Assembly (NCBI GenBank): GCA_019638625.1 | Contig: JAHBTK010000003.1 | Location: forward strand, 434,001-498,000 | DNA: 64,000 bases | Direction of reading: 5' to 3' | Origin: Chitinophagaceae bacterium | Lineage (GTDB): Bacteria > Bacteroidota > Bacteroidia > Chitinophagales > Chitinophagaceae | Shown: one piece after another, positions 52,257 to 61,447 of the stretch | Position numbering within the stretch: the stretch's first letter is position 1 | Layout of the letters: each line of letters begins with the position of its first letter | Position numbers and translations under genes: made by a program | Notes under the pieces: model-generated | Seen by the model: the letters and a program-made list of their open reading frames with translations, nothing else | Databases searched by the model: none | Told to the model about the DNA's origin: nothing

Positions 52257-54353
52257 ATGAAAAAACACCTGCTAACAAGCATTATGTTAATGCCATTTCT
52301 GCTGTTTTCCCAACAAACCTATATTTGGAATGCTTCTTCGGGACAATGGCACAATCCTACCGCCTGGTCCCCGCAAAGAACAAGTCCCCTGCCGGATGAT
52401 ATACTTGAATTCGGGATAAGCGCTGCTATTACTGAAATGCCGGCAACAGACCTTATTGGCCGGTTAAGAGTTCACAACAATGCGACCGTAAACATCTCTT
52501 CCGATCAGCCGGCAACGGTATCTGTAGGAGAAAGCAGTATCGCCGGCGCGCACTTTCTGATGGAGACCGGTTCAACACTTAGCATAACGGGCAACAACAC
52601 TGTTTCCTTTCATATAACAGCAGGCAGCACGGGCAGGGTTGACGGTTATATCAGTCTCGCCGGCGGCGCTCACCGCCTGACCTCCGAATCGCCCGGCTCG
52701 CTGGTCTTTCGCAACGGCGCCCGGTTCACCTCCGGAACGGGCTTTTCGGGCAACGCTTTCGGAACCACCTATCTCAACTCGGTTATTTTTGAAAATGGGG
52801 CCACTTATATCTCTACAGCCGGCGCCAATCCTTTTGGCGCCCCCACCCCGGCTGCCGTCGCTGTTTTTGAAAACGGCAGCAGCTATATTCACCGGACCAA
52901 CTCGCCGGTGCCGGCACTGTCCGGCAGAACCTACGGCAACCTGGTCATTGACGCTAATGTAAATTTTGCCGGGATAGGTTCTGCCAGGGATTGTATCATA
53001 CAAAATAACCTGCTTTTAACTTCCGGCTTTTTTTCTTTCAAGCCTAATTCAATCGCTTTGCATACCGGCAACTTTTTTATCGGGGAAGACATTATTTGTG
53101 AAGGCAATAGCTGGATAGATATCGGTAATACCAATATGACCGGGGCAGTAGAACTGAACGGGAACAACCAGGCAGCGGGAAGCGGCGGGGGAACTGGAAC
53201 GATCCGCATTTTTAACCTGAGGATGAATAACAGCACCACCATATTACACCGTCCTTTATATATTACCGGTAACCTGAACCTGCAGAACGGCAGGCTAACC
53301 AGTTCCATTACTTCCCTGCTGGTACTGGAAACCGATGCCGCTACCACCGGTTGCGCGCATGACTATGGTAACCTGCCACATACCGGCATGGGATGTGATA
53401 ACAGCTTCGTGGAAGGCCCGGTTCAAAAACTGGGGCTGAATAACGGAAGTTTTGCATTTCCCGTAGGTATCAACAGTAAACTGAGACCACTGCTCCTTCA
53501 TGAGGCCACCGGCGATTTCGTGGTAGAATACATCAGGGGCGACCCCTATACCGAGGTTGGTAACACCATGGGAGCGGGCATTCACCATATCAGCCACCTG
53601 GAGTACTGGAATGTAAATGGGACCGGCTCTGCCAGGGTGGAACTAACCTATTACGACCCCAACAGCGGCGGCGTCACGGATATGAACGCGTTGAGGGCTG
53701 TCCGTTTTGACGGAATTGCCTGGCAGGACCAGGGAGTAAGCAGCTTCACCGGATTTCCGGGTTCCAATGGCTCGGTCACCAGCCTTTCCATAACGGATTT
53801 CGGCTATTTCAGCCTGGCCAGCTCTTCCGAGTACCCCAATAACCCGCTTCCGGCCAGGGATTATTTCTTTTCTGCCGGTTTACAAACCAACCGGGTTCGG
53901 TTTCAATGGAATATTTACGGTGAGCAGTATGAAAAATTCATTGTAGAGAAGCTCGTTAACGATACATTCATTGAAATTATTTATAATTCGTTTTCAGAAA
54001 ATACCGCTTATGATGAAAATTTGTTTGAAGGAAAAAATATCTACCGGATGAAGATCATCAGCCGATCAGGAGAGATTTATTTTACTGATAATAAGGAAGT
54101 TATGTACTATCGCCTGGGTCATATACAAGTATACCCCAACCCTGCCCGAGAAAAAATATTAATAAAAATACCGGCAGCAAGCAGCATTTCCGAATTGTTA
54201 ATTGTCAATATATCCGGTTCTATTCTAAAACGGGTGTATCCCCGCCAACAAACTGCTTTTGAAATTAGTGTACTGGACTTACCGCCAGGAATTTATTTTC
54301 TTAGACCTTGTCAAACACATTTGTCGATAGGGCGATTTATAAAATTAAATTAA
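52257..54353 (+). CDS. Secreted protein with T9SS type A sorting domain
   Basis: The 698-residue product starts with a signal peptide (MKKHLLTSIMLMPFLLFSQQ). The body is a Gly/Asn/Ser/Thr-rich beta-helix-like region with repeated short strands (residues about 20-370), then a mixed region, and a C-terminal type A sorting domain (YPNPAREKILIKIP... to RFIKLN). It should be secreted and anchored at the cell surface by T9SS. An adhesin-like role is suggested by composition only. Confidence 0.85.
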   Translation: MKKHLLTSIMLMPFLLFSQQTYIWNASSGQWHNPTAWSPQRTSPLPDDILEFGISAAITEMPATDLIGRLRVHNNATVNISSDQPATVSVGESSIAGAHFLMETGSTLSITGNNTVSFHITAGSTGRVDGYISLAGGAHRLTSESPGSLVFRNGARFTSGTGFSGNAFGTTYLNSVIFENGATYISTAGANPFGAPTPAAVAVFENGSSYIHRTNSPVPALSGRTYGNLVIDANVNFAGIGSARDCIIQNNLLLTSGFFSFKPNSIALHTGNFFIGEDIICEGNSWIDIGNTNMTGAVELNGNNQAAGSGGGTGTIRIFNLRMNNSTTILHRPLYITGNLNLQNGRLTSSITSLLVLETDAATTGCAHDYGNLPHTGMGCDNSFVEGPVQKLGLNNGSFAFPVGINSKLRPLLLHEATGDFVVEYIRGDPYTEVGNTMGAGIHHISHLEYWNVNGTGSARVELTYYDPNSGGVTDMNALRAVRFDGIAWQDQGVSSFTGFPGSNGSVTSLSITDFGYFSLASSSEYPNNPLPARDYFFSAGLQTNRVRFQWNIYGEQYEKFIVEKLVNDTFIEIIYNSFSENTAYDENLFEGKNIYRMKIISRSGEIYFTDNKEVMYYRLGHIQVYPNPAREKILIKIPAASSISELLIVNISGSILKRVYPRQQTAFEISVLDLPPGIYFLRPCQTHLSIGRFIKLN

Positions 54354-54374
54354 TAGCCCAAAACCAACTGCAAG

Positions 54375-54401
54375 GAACCACGCTTTTAGCGTGGTTTTTT
54401 T
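54375..54401 (+). terminator. Rho-independent terminator after the T9SS-cargo gene
   Basis: AACCACGC and GCGTGGTT form a perfect 8-bp stem around TTTTA, followed by a run of T. It is a canonical terminator 20 bp after the stop. Confidence 0.9.
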
Positions 54402-54430
54402 TGTTTGATACCGTTTTGGATTAACAGCCG

Positions 54431-55951
54431 CTATTTTACCATGCTCCTGGCAGCCCTGAAGTAATTGATATATCTTTTTCCCCGGTATTCCAGCAGTTCC
54501 ATTTCCGCGGTATAGCTGCCCCAATCCGCCCGTACACTGAAAGAAACATTTTTTGCCGGGCTGCTGTGTCGCACAACAGGGCTATACCTGAATAACTCCT
54601 CTAATACCCTGCCCTGCATGGTAGCCGGCACAGGTATGCCATACAACGACAGGATGGTCGGCACCATATCAATATTTGAGCTGGGGACATCGCTTATATA
54701 ATGCGCTTTAAATGAAGGACCTGCGACTATCAGGTTGATCTGCATCTCATATTTGCTGGAGCCGCCATGGCCGGCTGGCCCGTTTGCATAGGCGGTGCCG
54801 GCATAGCCGTAAGGGTTTTGTTCATCATCCCAGTCCGGGGCTACCACTATGTCGCCGGTTCTGGAGGAATGATTCCAGTTCATTGCATCAAATGACAAAG
54901 TACCTTTTACAAAACCTTCGTCGGACCCTTTTTTAACAGGTGCGGTAAAAATCGCCCCGGCCCATTTTTCCTGCTGCAGGGCGGCAACAATATCCCGGAT
55001 CTTTTCCTTATCCCTCCCCTTCACGTAAATGGCAGACCCTGCGATCACAATATCATTGGATGCGGCACTTTTTTTCAACCCTTTCTCTATCAGAAAATCT
55101 GTAAGTCTTTTTGCTCCCCTGTACGAAATAAACCCGTGATCAGTAGAAATAATAATATTGAAGAAACCGCTCAGCCCTCTGCTGTCCATAGAATCCAGTA
55201 TCCTGCCAAATTGCGTATCTACGCTTTTTAAAGAAGACATGGTTATGGGCACTCCGATGCCATGGGAATGAGCCGCTCCATCGGGATCGGAAAACCATAT
55301 GGCACTTACCAGGGGGCCATCAGGAGCCAGGGTGTATTTACACAAGGCATTGACGATCCATTGGTGCCGGGCGCTGTTGGGGGTTTGGCTTCCGGGAGGT
55401 GACCCCAGATCATCGATGATACGGCTTTTGGCCGATTCCGGCAAGATCAGATCCGGGTTGATGATCAGGCCGTTCACTTTATGATTTTGAAGAAAAGCCT
55501 GACCGGTAGTACCGGAACTGTACACAAATAATTTTTCTCCTGCTTCCTGCAATACCTCTCCAAGTGAGGGGATGTCAAGCAGTTTACCGCCTGTTGCCTG
55601 TTCTGTTTTAATTAAGCTCCCGGCATTGCCCGTGTTAATGGGTTTATCTTCATCTATTCCCGGCAGGTATAAAGAGTTCTCCATTAAGCCATGCATACCG
55701 GGGTAAGCCCCCGTGGCATAAGAAGCTGCATTTACGCGGGTAACAGTGGGGTATACACTCCGGTGATTTTCTCCTACAGCACCCTGTCGGCTCAGGGCAT
55801 ATAGCCTTGGCATTATTTCCGGTTTGATATAATCCGGGCGAAGCCCGTCAAACATTACAATCAATGTTCGCGGTCTTATAGTATCATTTTTCTCGTTTGC
55901 ATTGGCAGCCGGGTGAAGGAACAGGAGCGCTGCAAGGAGGATCTTTTGCAT
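54431..55951 (-). CDS. Alkaline-phosphatase-superfamily phosphodiesterase (NPP-like)
   Basis: The 506-residue product has a signal peptide (MQKILLAALLFLHPAANA) and the NPP/type I phosphodiesterase layout. The metal aspartate lies in VMFDGLRPDYI (D35), the nucleophile region is YPTVTRVNAASYATG, and further metal ligands are in WFSDPDGAAHSHG, STDHGF and GHGGSSKYEM. It should hydrolyse phosphodiesters or nucleotides in the periplasm. The specific substrate is unknown. Confidence 0.9.
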   Translation of the reverse strand: MQKILLAALLFLHPAANANEKNDTIRPRTLIVMFDGLRPDYIKPEIMPRLYALSRQGAVGENHRSVYPTVTRVNAASYATGAYPGMHGLMENSLYLPGIDEDKPINTGNAGSLIKTEQATGGKLLDIPSLGEVLQEAGEKLFVYSSGTTGQAFLQNHKVNGLIINPDLILPESAKSRIIDDLGSPPGSQTPNSARHQWIVNALCKYTLAPDGPLVSAIWFSDPDGAAHSHGIGVPITMSSLKSVDTQFGRILDSMDSRGLSGFFNIIISTDHGFISYRGAKRLTDFLIEKGLKKSAASNDIVIAGSAIYVKGRDKEKIRDIVAALQQEKWAGAIFTAPVKKGSDEGFVKGTLSFDAMNWNHSSRTGDIVVAPDWDDEQNPYGYAGTAYANGPAGHGGSSKYEMQINLIVAGPSFKAHYISDVPSSNIDMVPTILSLYGIPVPATMQGRVLEELFRYSPVVRHSSPAKNVSFSVRADWGSYTAEMELLEYRGKRYINYFRAARSMVK

Positions 55952-56022
55952 CAGGATGTATATTTTGCGACAGGAAGACCGGGACCAACAAATGTTACGG
56001 GCGACCTCTTTCTGATATGGAA

Positions 56023-56355
56023 CTAGGGGATATGTCTCTTTAAATGTTCTACCAGTTTAGAAGACCGGTAACCAAAGTCCGCGCCAAAGCTGTTTATCAC
56101 CAATCCCTTTACATTATATTTAGGCGAAGAAATGGCGAACAAAATACTCTCGTCAGCAGGATCTGTCATTCCTTCAAACCGGTACACTTCATCTATTACA
56201 AACTCTTCGGGAGACAGTTCCATCGAATTACTCCGGCAGATAATACAATCCTTTTCCGCATGCACTAAAAAGTCAGTTGTATATCCTTTTTTAACCAGGT
56301 CGTTTACCGCTTCGCTAAGGGTGTCATAGCTGCGGTGAAGTTGTTTGTCGTTCAT
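56023..56355 (-). CDS. Small conserved hypothetical protein
   Basis: I choose the ATG at 56355 (MNDKQLHRSYDTLSEAVNDL, 110 residues). The protein is compact, with a helix, KGYTTDFLVHAEKDCIICR and SPEEFVIDEVYRFEGMTDPADESILFAISSPKYNVKGLVINSFG. Proteins like this recur in Bacteroidota and are sometimes mislabelled as phosphoribosylpyrophosphate synthetase; no PRPP-binding motif is present. Cytoplasmic, function unknown. Confidence 0.75.
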   Translation of the reverse strand: MNDKQLHRSYDTLSEAVNDLVKKGYTTDFLVHAEKDCIICRSNSMELSPEEFVIDEVYRFEGMTDPADESILFAISSPKYNVKGLVINSFGADFGYRSSKLVEHLKRHIP

Positions 56356-56479
56356 GACGCAAATTTTTGGTATATCCAAAGTTAAGCATGATTATTATAC
56401 AGGGAATCTCAAAACAACTCAATATCCGGCGTATTTTTCTTAACTTGGAATTCATCTTGTTACCATCAAACGATAATCA

Positions 56480-56854
56480 TTGCCTGAGCATACATTCACC
56501 ATCACCACATTGTTTACCGGCATTCCATTTATTATTCTTGGAGTGTGGTTTGCTATTTACCCTCCTAAAAAAATAAATCCTTTTGTAGGTTATCGCACCC
56601 GGTCATCCATGCGGAACCAGGATACCTGGGATGAGGCTAACCGTTATTCCAATAAATTGCTGATCGTTACCGGAACGGCGCTGATAATCATCGGGGGGAT
56701 TTTTTATTTTGTTCCCCTGCCGCCTGTCGCGGGGGCAATTGCCGCATTGGCGCTAACCATAGTTGCCGCGGCAACGGTGATAGCCCTGACTGAAAGAAGA
56801 CTGAATAAACTGTTTGACCGGGAAGGTAACCGCCGGGTTCGTGAAACAGTGTAA
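56480..56854 (+). CDS. SdpI-family small membrane protein (TTG start)
   Basis: The frame begins at TTG 56480, six bases after an in-frame TAA, and no ATG fits. The 124-residue product has three hydrophobic helices and the SdpI-like motif NPFVGYRTRSSMRNQDTWDEANRYSNK (residues about 34-60). SdpI of Bacillus is an immunity protein, but most family members have no such role. Its stop abuts the stop of serS with no gap. Confidence 0.8.
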   Translation: MPEHTFTITTLFTGIPFIILGVWFAIYPPKKINPFVGYRTRSSMRNQDTWDEANRYSNKLLIVTGTALIIIGGIFYFVPLPPVAGAIAALALTIVAAATVIALTERRLNKLFDREGNRRVRETV

Positions 56855-58126
56855 TCAGTTGATGATGCCGCCCCCGAAGTATGGATGTAATACCTCCGGT
56901 AATAAAATACCTTCCTTTGTTTGATTATTCTCCAGCAGGCAGGCAACGATGCGCGGCAATGCCAGTGAGCTTCCATTCAATGTATGCGCCAACTGGTTCT
57001 TTCCGTTGGCATCTTTAAACCGGATCCTGGCGCGATTGGACTGGTACGCTTCAAAATTGCTTACAGAGCTTACTTCCAGCCAGCGTTGCTGGGCGGCGCT
57101 GAATACTTCAAAGTCGTAGGTAAGAGCGGAAGCGAAACCCATATCTCCGCCGCATAGTTTTAAAATGCGGTAAGGAAGGTTTAAGGTGTTTACCAGCTTT
57201 CCCACGTGGCTGACCATCTCTTCCAGTACTTCATAACTTTTATCTGGATGGGTCAACTGCACGATCTCCACCTTTTCAAACTGGTGTACCCTGTTCAGTC
57301 CTCTTACGTCTTTGCCAAAGCTGCCCGCCTCCCTCCTGAAGCAGGGGGAATAGGCGGTCATTTTAACCGGAAGATCCGTTTCTTTCACGATCGTATCCCG
57401 GTAAATATTGGTTACAGGCACTTCGGAGGTGGGTATCAGGTAAAAATTGTCTGCCGGCATAAAATACATCTGCCCTTCTTTGTCCGGTAGCTGCCCGGTG
57501 CCATAGGCAGAAGCTTCATTTACCATAAAGGGCGGAAGATATTCCGTATAACCGGCAGCCGTATTAAAATCCAGGAAGTACTGCACCAGGGCCCGCTGCA
57601 GCTTTGCACCTCTGCCTTTATACAACGGGAAACCACTGCCGGTGATCTTCGCTCCTGTTTCAAAATCTATCAGGTCGTAGCGGGTGATCAGGTCCCAATG
57701 CGGCGCTGCATCCGCCGGCAACTGTGGTTTCACTCCCCCTTCCCTTACTACCACATTATCCTCCGGTGTTTTGCCGGGAGGTACTTTGTCTGATGGAAGA
57801 TTGGGCAGTTTTACCAGTGTTTCATTCAGTTGTTTCTCTGTCTCTGCCAGTTGTTCGCTCAGCGTATTAATATCCTGCTTGAAAGCCGCTACCTGCTGTT
57901 TTGCCTGCTCAGCTTCTTCCTTTAATCCTTTAGCGATCAACTGCCCTATCTGTTTTGACGCGGCATTTACCTTCGCCTGTATCGTATCAAACTCAAACTG
58001 TATTTTCTTCCGTTGGTCGTCCAGTGCAACAATCTCATCTACCAGCGCTGTTTCTCCAAAATGCTTTACTGCCAGCCTTTCTTTCACCAGTGCAACATGC
58101 TGCTTTATATAGGGAACCTGTAACAT
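56855..58126 (-). CDS. serS: Serine-tRNA ligase
   Basis: The 423-residue product has an N-terminal antiparallel coiled-coil arm (about 25-110, rich in K, E and Q) and a class II core: motif 2 CFRREAGSFGKDVRGLNRVHQFEKVE and motif 3 NGSSLALPRIVACLLENNQ. The length is standard. It charges tRNA-Ser. No defect is seen. Confidence 0.97.
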   Translation of the reverse strand: MLQVPYIKQHVALVKERLAVKHFGETALVDEIVALDDQRKKIQFEFDTIQAKVNAASKQIGQLIAKGLKEEAEQAKQQVAAFKQDINTLSEQLAETEKQLNETLVKLPNLPSDKVPPGKTPEDNVVVREGGVKPQLPADAAPHWDLITRYDLIDFETGAKITGSGFPLYKGRGAKLQRALVQYFLDFNTAAGYTEYLPPFMVNEASAYGTGQLPDKEGQMYFMPADNFYLIPTSEVPVTNIYRDTIVKETDLPVKMTAYSPCFRREAGSFGKDVRGLNRVHQFEKVEIVQLTHPDKSYEVLEEMVSHVGKLVNTLNLPYRILKLCGGDMGFASALTYDFEVFSAAQQRWLEVSSVSNFEAYQSNRARIRFKDANGKNQLAHTLNGSSLALPRIVACLLENNQTKEGILLPEVLHPYFGGGIIN

Positions 58127-58265
58127 CTCTCAAAAATTTCGGGCAAAGGTATAGAAAGATTGCGGTGTATGGGGTTTCATAAAGCCAAAGGCAGGGATTT
58201 CGTTTTTAAGTTGAATAGTTCACTTTGCCTTAGTGCTGGTAGTAAAATACAAATACTCTTGCCCG

Positions 58266-58406
58266 TAATCTCGACGAACCCGACGCAGGAGGGTAAGGAG
58301 AGATCTGTTGAAAGTGTGCAATATTTAATTTACGAACAACTCCTATGGTCGGTAGACCTCTCTCCCGACCTTCGGTTGGGAGAGGTGACGATCAAGGGAG
58401 TGACGT
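58266..58406. repeat. Interspersed intergenic repeat upstream of serS
   Basis: The block runs from ATCTCGACGAACCCGACGCAGG to GGGAGAGGTGACG and contains the stem CTCTCCCGACC/GGTTGGGAGAG (58360-58384, one mismatch, loop TTC). Blocks with CTCGACGAACC at one end and GAGGTGACG-like ends are typical of Bacteroidota intergenic repeats. It lies in a 645-bp gene-free region (58127-58771). Confidence 0.55.
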
Positions 58407-58440
58407 CATTGGCACCGAGTCAATATGAATACTATAATTA

Positions 58441-58605
58441 AATCACTTTCCCGCAAGGGAGAACTTTCTCACCGAAGGTAAATCTGTTGGGCAGTAGTAC
58501 AAAAGTTGAGCATTAGTACCAAAGCCCGGCAGACCTGCCTGCCGCAGGCTGGTATCTCACTCGCACCAAAACGATGATAGTAAAGCTCCCGTGTTGCTCG
58601 TTCGA
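58441..58605. repeat. Second interspersed repeat block in the same spacer
   Basis: It begins with a small CCC/GGG hairpin (around 58449-58460), then GAACTTTCTCACCGAAGGTAAAT (58461-58483), shared with the REP-like block at 18954. A CCTGC/GCAGG hairpin follows (about 58531-58545), and CTCGTTCGATATGACG closes near 58613. It has no gene. The remaining spacer up to 58771 shows nothing recognisable. Confidence 0.5.
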
Positions 58606-58771
58606 TATGACGATGTCTTCAGCAATTTCCTGTAGCTGCTGCAATGGAGACTGTCTTGGATTTTTCTAAAAGCGAAATCCCTGAAAGCCAAAGGGTGAAC
58701 TTACCTTCATTAACAAAAATTGGTTTTTCGCGGACGGGCGTTGTTTGTGGATGATGTATTATTTTTGCGAA

Positions 58772-59125
58772 ATGACAGATGCAGGAAGTGATTTGCAAAG
58801 CAGGTGGTGGACCTTAGAGGCTAAGCTGGTAGAGCGGTTTGGCAAAAAACCCGATATGGAGGCCATTCTTTTTTTAGTTGGTATACAGGAGTTGGGAGAC
58901 CTCCGGGATAAATATACCAAGGAGCAAAAGCAGGACCTGATGCATATTGCTACCTGTACGCTTTTCGGACAAAGCGGCTATTTCGAAATGGAAAAGGTGG
59001 ACGAGGATGGCTGGCCGCATTTCAAACAACTGAAATCCCTCCCGGTAATGAACCTGATAGAGCAGGAAAATTTTCTGAAAGACCATATCCTGCTGTATTT
59101 TACAAACAACGGGTTCCTGGACTAA
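58772..59125 (+). CDS. Conserved hypothetical protein
   Basis: The ATG at 58772 (MTDAGSDLQSRWWTLEAKL) gives 117 residues. It is acidic, helical and without signal or membrane segments. It contains FGKKPDMEAILFLVGIQELG and TLFGQSGYFEMEKVDEDGWPHF, phrases typical of a small cytoplasmic protein conserved in Bacteroidota. I do not recognise a function. It converges with the TlpA gene, 2 bp between stops. Confidence 0.8.
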   Translation: MTDAGSDLQSRWWTLEAKLVERFGKKPDMEAILFLVGIQELGDLRDKYTKEQKQDLMHIATCTLFGQSGYFEMEKVDEDGWPHFKQLKSLPVMNLIEQENFLKDHILLYFTNNGFLD

Positions 59126-59127
59126 GC

Positions 59128-60237
59128 TTATTTTATTACTTCGGCAAGTTTGCTGTGCAGATCAATACCCCTCAGGTTTTTCGCGATAATTTTTCCCTGC
59201 GGGTCCAGTAGTACATTAAACGGTATTCCCTGGATATCATATAATTCCACCACGGAACTTTCCCATTTTTTCAGATCACTCACCTGTTGCCAGGTGAGCC
59301 CGTCCTTATGTATGGCCTTTAGCCAGGCTTCTTTATTATTATCAAGCGAAACCCCCAGGATCGTAAAGTTTTTATCCCTGAAAGCTTCATAGGCATTTAC
59401 GATCACCGGGTTTTCCTCCCGGCACGGACCGCACCAGCTTGCCCAGAAATCTACCAGTGTGTATTTTCCCCGGAAGCTGGCAAGAGATATCTCCTGTCCA
59501 CTGGTATCGGGAAGGCTGAACTCCGGCGCTGCACGCCCGGGCAAAATTGCCCGCGCCTCTCTCGCCTTTCTATCAAAATACGCTTTAGCAAAGCTTTTTA
59601 CCGTGGCGTCTGCCGGGAAGTTTTGGATGATGCGATTGACCTTGCGGGTAACCAAAGCGGTGTCAGTCCCGAATTTGTTCATAAAACCCAGGGCATATAT
59701 GGCGACTATGCTGCTCCGGGTGCTGTCAATATAACCCGAAACCGCCTGCGTAAACCCTGTTTTCAGATCGTTGATCTCCTGCATCTGCACCCCTCTCAGG
59801 CTGTCATTGGTTTGTGAGAAAAGGATCGATTGAGCAGAATCGATTTCCCGCAGCCTTGCATCGGTAAGGCTAAAAAGGCTTTTTAAAGAAGCGGATCCGC
59901 GGGAAGAGGTGGTATAGGCGGATGGATCCTGCCAGTCAATACTGATACTGATATTCGGGGTGTCGTTCACAAAAAGAATAAAGCGGCTTTCTTTTTCAAA
60001 CTGGAGTTTATAAATAGCCGGTTCAGACAATGCCGTTGCCAACTGCACTGAACCATTGCCCGCTTCCAGTTCTGTTGTGTCCAGCAGTACCGGCCCCATG
60101 CCAAAATCTACAGCCAACAGGCTTACCTGTTGTTTTTCGGGGTTCCCGTTCACCGTCAGGTTCACCGTCAGCCGGTCGTTTTTTTCACCGCAACCAACCA
60201 AAAAGGCAAACAGCGCCGCTAAATAGAAAAATCTCAT
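59128..60237 (-). CDS. TlpA-family disulfide reductase lipoprotein
   Basis: The ATG at 60237 begins a lipoprotein signal (MRFFYLAALFAFLVGC, Cys 16), giving 369 residues; the frame also contains ATGs further upstream. A DUF4369-like beta domain (about 22-110) and a helical region precede a thioredoxin domain with the redox motif WASWCGPC. It should act in the periplasm in disulfide reduction or cytochrome maturation. It is the second TlpA-like protein of the window, after 2101-3534. Confidence 0.9.
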   Translation of the reverse strand: MRFFYLAALFAFLVGCGEKNDRLTVNLTVNGNPEKQQVSLLAVDFGMGPVLLDTTELEAGNGSVQLATALSEPAIYKLQFEKESRFILFVNDTPNISISIDWQDPSAYTTSSRGSASLKSLFSLTDARLREIDSAQSILFSQTNDSLRGVQMQEINDLKTGFTQAVSGYIDSTRSSIVAIYALGFMNKFGTDTALVTRKVNRIIQNFPADATVKSFAKAYFDRKAREARAILPGRAAPEFSLPDTSGQEISLASFRGKYTLVDFWASWCGPCREENPVIVNAYEAFRDKNFTILGVSLDNNKEAWLKAIHKDGLTWQQVSDLKKWESSVVELYDIQGIPFNVLLDPQGKIIAKNLRGIDLHSKLAEVIK

Positions 60238-60355
60238 GGAACTCATTTTTACCGCTGCAAGATACTTCAAGATTGTGCAAAAGGCATTATAAAAGTAGCG
60301 GGAATGCAAAGCCGCAGGCAGGCCTTTGAAATCTACAGTCCTAACCCGGAACGGT

Positions 60356-61345
60356 TTATTTCTTCAGGTACATCACTTCCTTCACCAGCTTCACTGTTCG
60401 GGGAATATCCGGCAGGTAAAGCGCCACGAGGTTAGGCGCATAGTGCATGGGCGCGTCCACACTGGTGATGCGGCGAACGGGTGCGTCAAGGTAGTCAAAT
60501 CCTTCCTTTTGAATTCTGTAAGCCAGTTCGGAAGATACGGAAGCAAAAGGCCACTGCTCTTCCACGATCACCAGGCGATTGGTCTTTTTCACCGACTCCA
60601 GTACCGTATGCCAGTCCAGGGGACGAATGGTACGGAGATCGATCACTTCAGCGCTGATATTTTCTTTTGCCAACTCTTCAGCGGCGCCCAGCGCTACTTT
60701 CATCATTTTATTAAAAGAAACGATGGTAACATCTGTTCCGGCCCTTTTTATATCCGCTTTTCCTATCGGGATCAGGTATTCTTCCTCAGGCACTTCCCCT
60801 TTCTCTCCATACATCACCTCGCTTTCCATGAATATTACCGGATCATCATCCCGGATCGCACTCTTCAAAAGTCCTTTGGCGTCGTATGGGTTGGATACGG
60901 AGATCACTTTAAGTCCCGGGATATTGGCGTACATACTTTCAAACGCGGTAGAGTGCTGGGCTCCCAACTGTCCGGCAGAACCATTGGGTCCACGGAAAAC
61001 GATGGGGCAACCTACCTGTCCGCCGCTCATGGCCAGCATTTTGGAAGCGGTATTCAGTATCTGGTCAAGAGGCAGAACGGCAAAGTTCCAGGTCATGAAT
61101 TCCACAATGGGGCGAAGTCCGTTTTGTGCCGCCCCCACGGCTACCGCCGTAAAACCAAGTTCGGCTATCGGGGTGTCTATCACTCTTTTGGGACCGAATT
61201 CGTCCAGCATACCCTGGCTGACCTTATAAGCGCCATTGTATTCCGCCACTTCTTCTCCCATAAGGAAAACGCGTTCGTCCCTGCGCATTTCTTCGTTCAT
61301 TGCTTCCCGCAACGCTTCCCTGAACTGTATTACACGGTTTGCCAT
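60356..61345 (-). CDS. pdhB: Pyruvate dehydrogenase E1 component, beta subunit
   Basis: The 329-residue product matches E1-beta of 2-oxoacid dehydrogenases: FREALREAMNEEMRRDERVFLMGEEVAEYNGAYKV at the start, FGPKRVIDTPIAELGFTAVAVGAA, QIRGPNG-like FRGPNGSAGQLGAQHS, and VIDLRTIRPLDWHTVLESVKKTNRLVIVEE. With E1-alpha it decarboxylates pyruvate. E1-alpha and E2 are not adjacent, as often in Bacteroidota. Confidence 0.93.
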   Translation of the reverse strand: MANRVIQFREALREAMNEEMRRDERVFLMGEEVAEYNGAYKVSQGMLDEFGPKRVIDTPIAELGFTAVAVGAAQNGLRPIVEFMTWNFAVLPLDQILNTASKMLAMSGGQVGCPIVFRGPNGSAGQLGAQHSTAFESMYANIPGLKVISVSNPYDAKGLLKSAIRDDDPVIFMESEVMYGEKGEVPEEEYLIPIGKADIKRAGTDVTIVSFNKMMKVALGAAEELAKENISAEVIDLRTIRPLDWHTVLESVKKTNRLVIVEEQWPFASVSSELAYRIQKEGFDYLDAPVRRITSVDAPMHYAPNLVALYLPDIPRTVKLVKEVMYLKK

Positions 61346-61447
61346 TCCTTTTCTGATTTGAGGACAGCAAAAATATTGGAACTGGGGCAGATAACCAAAA
61401 ATTGAAAGAACGCCGGTTTGCCCTTCCTGCCGCCCAACCGGGTGATT

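Noticed and set aside
60326..61405. 359-residue plus-strand open frame
   Set aside because: It is antisense to the well-defined pdhB gene, and its translation shows no family features.
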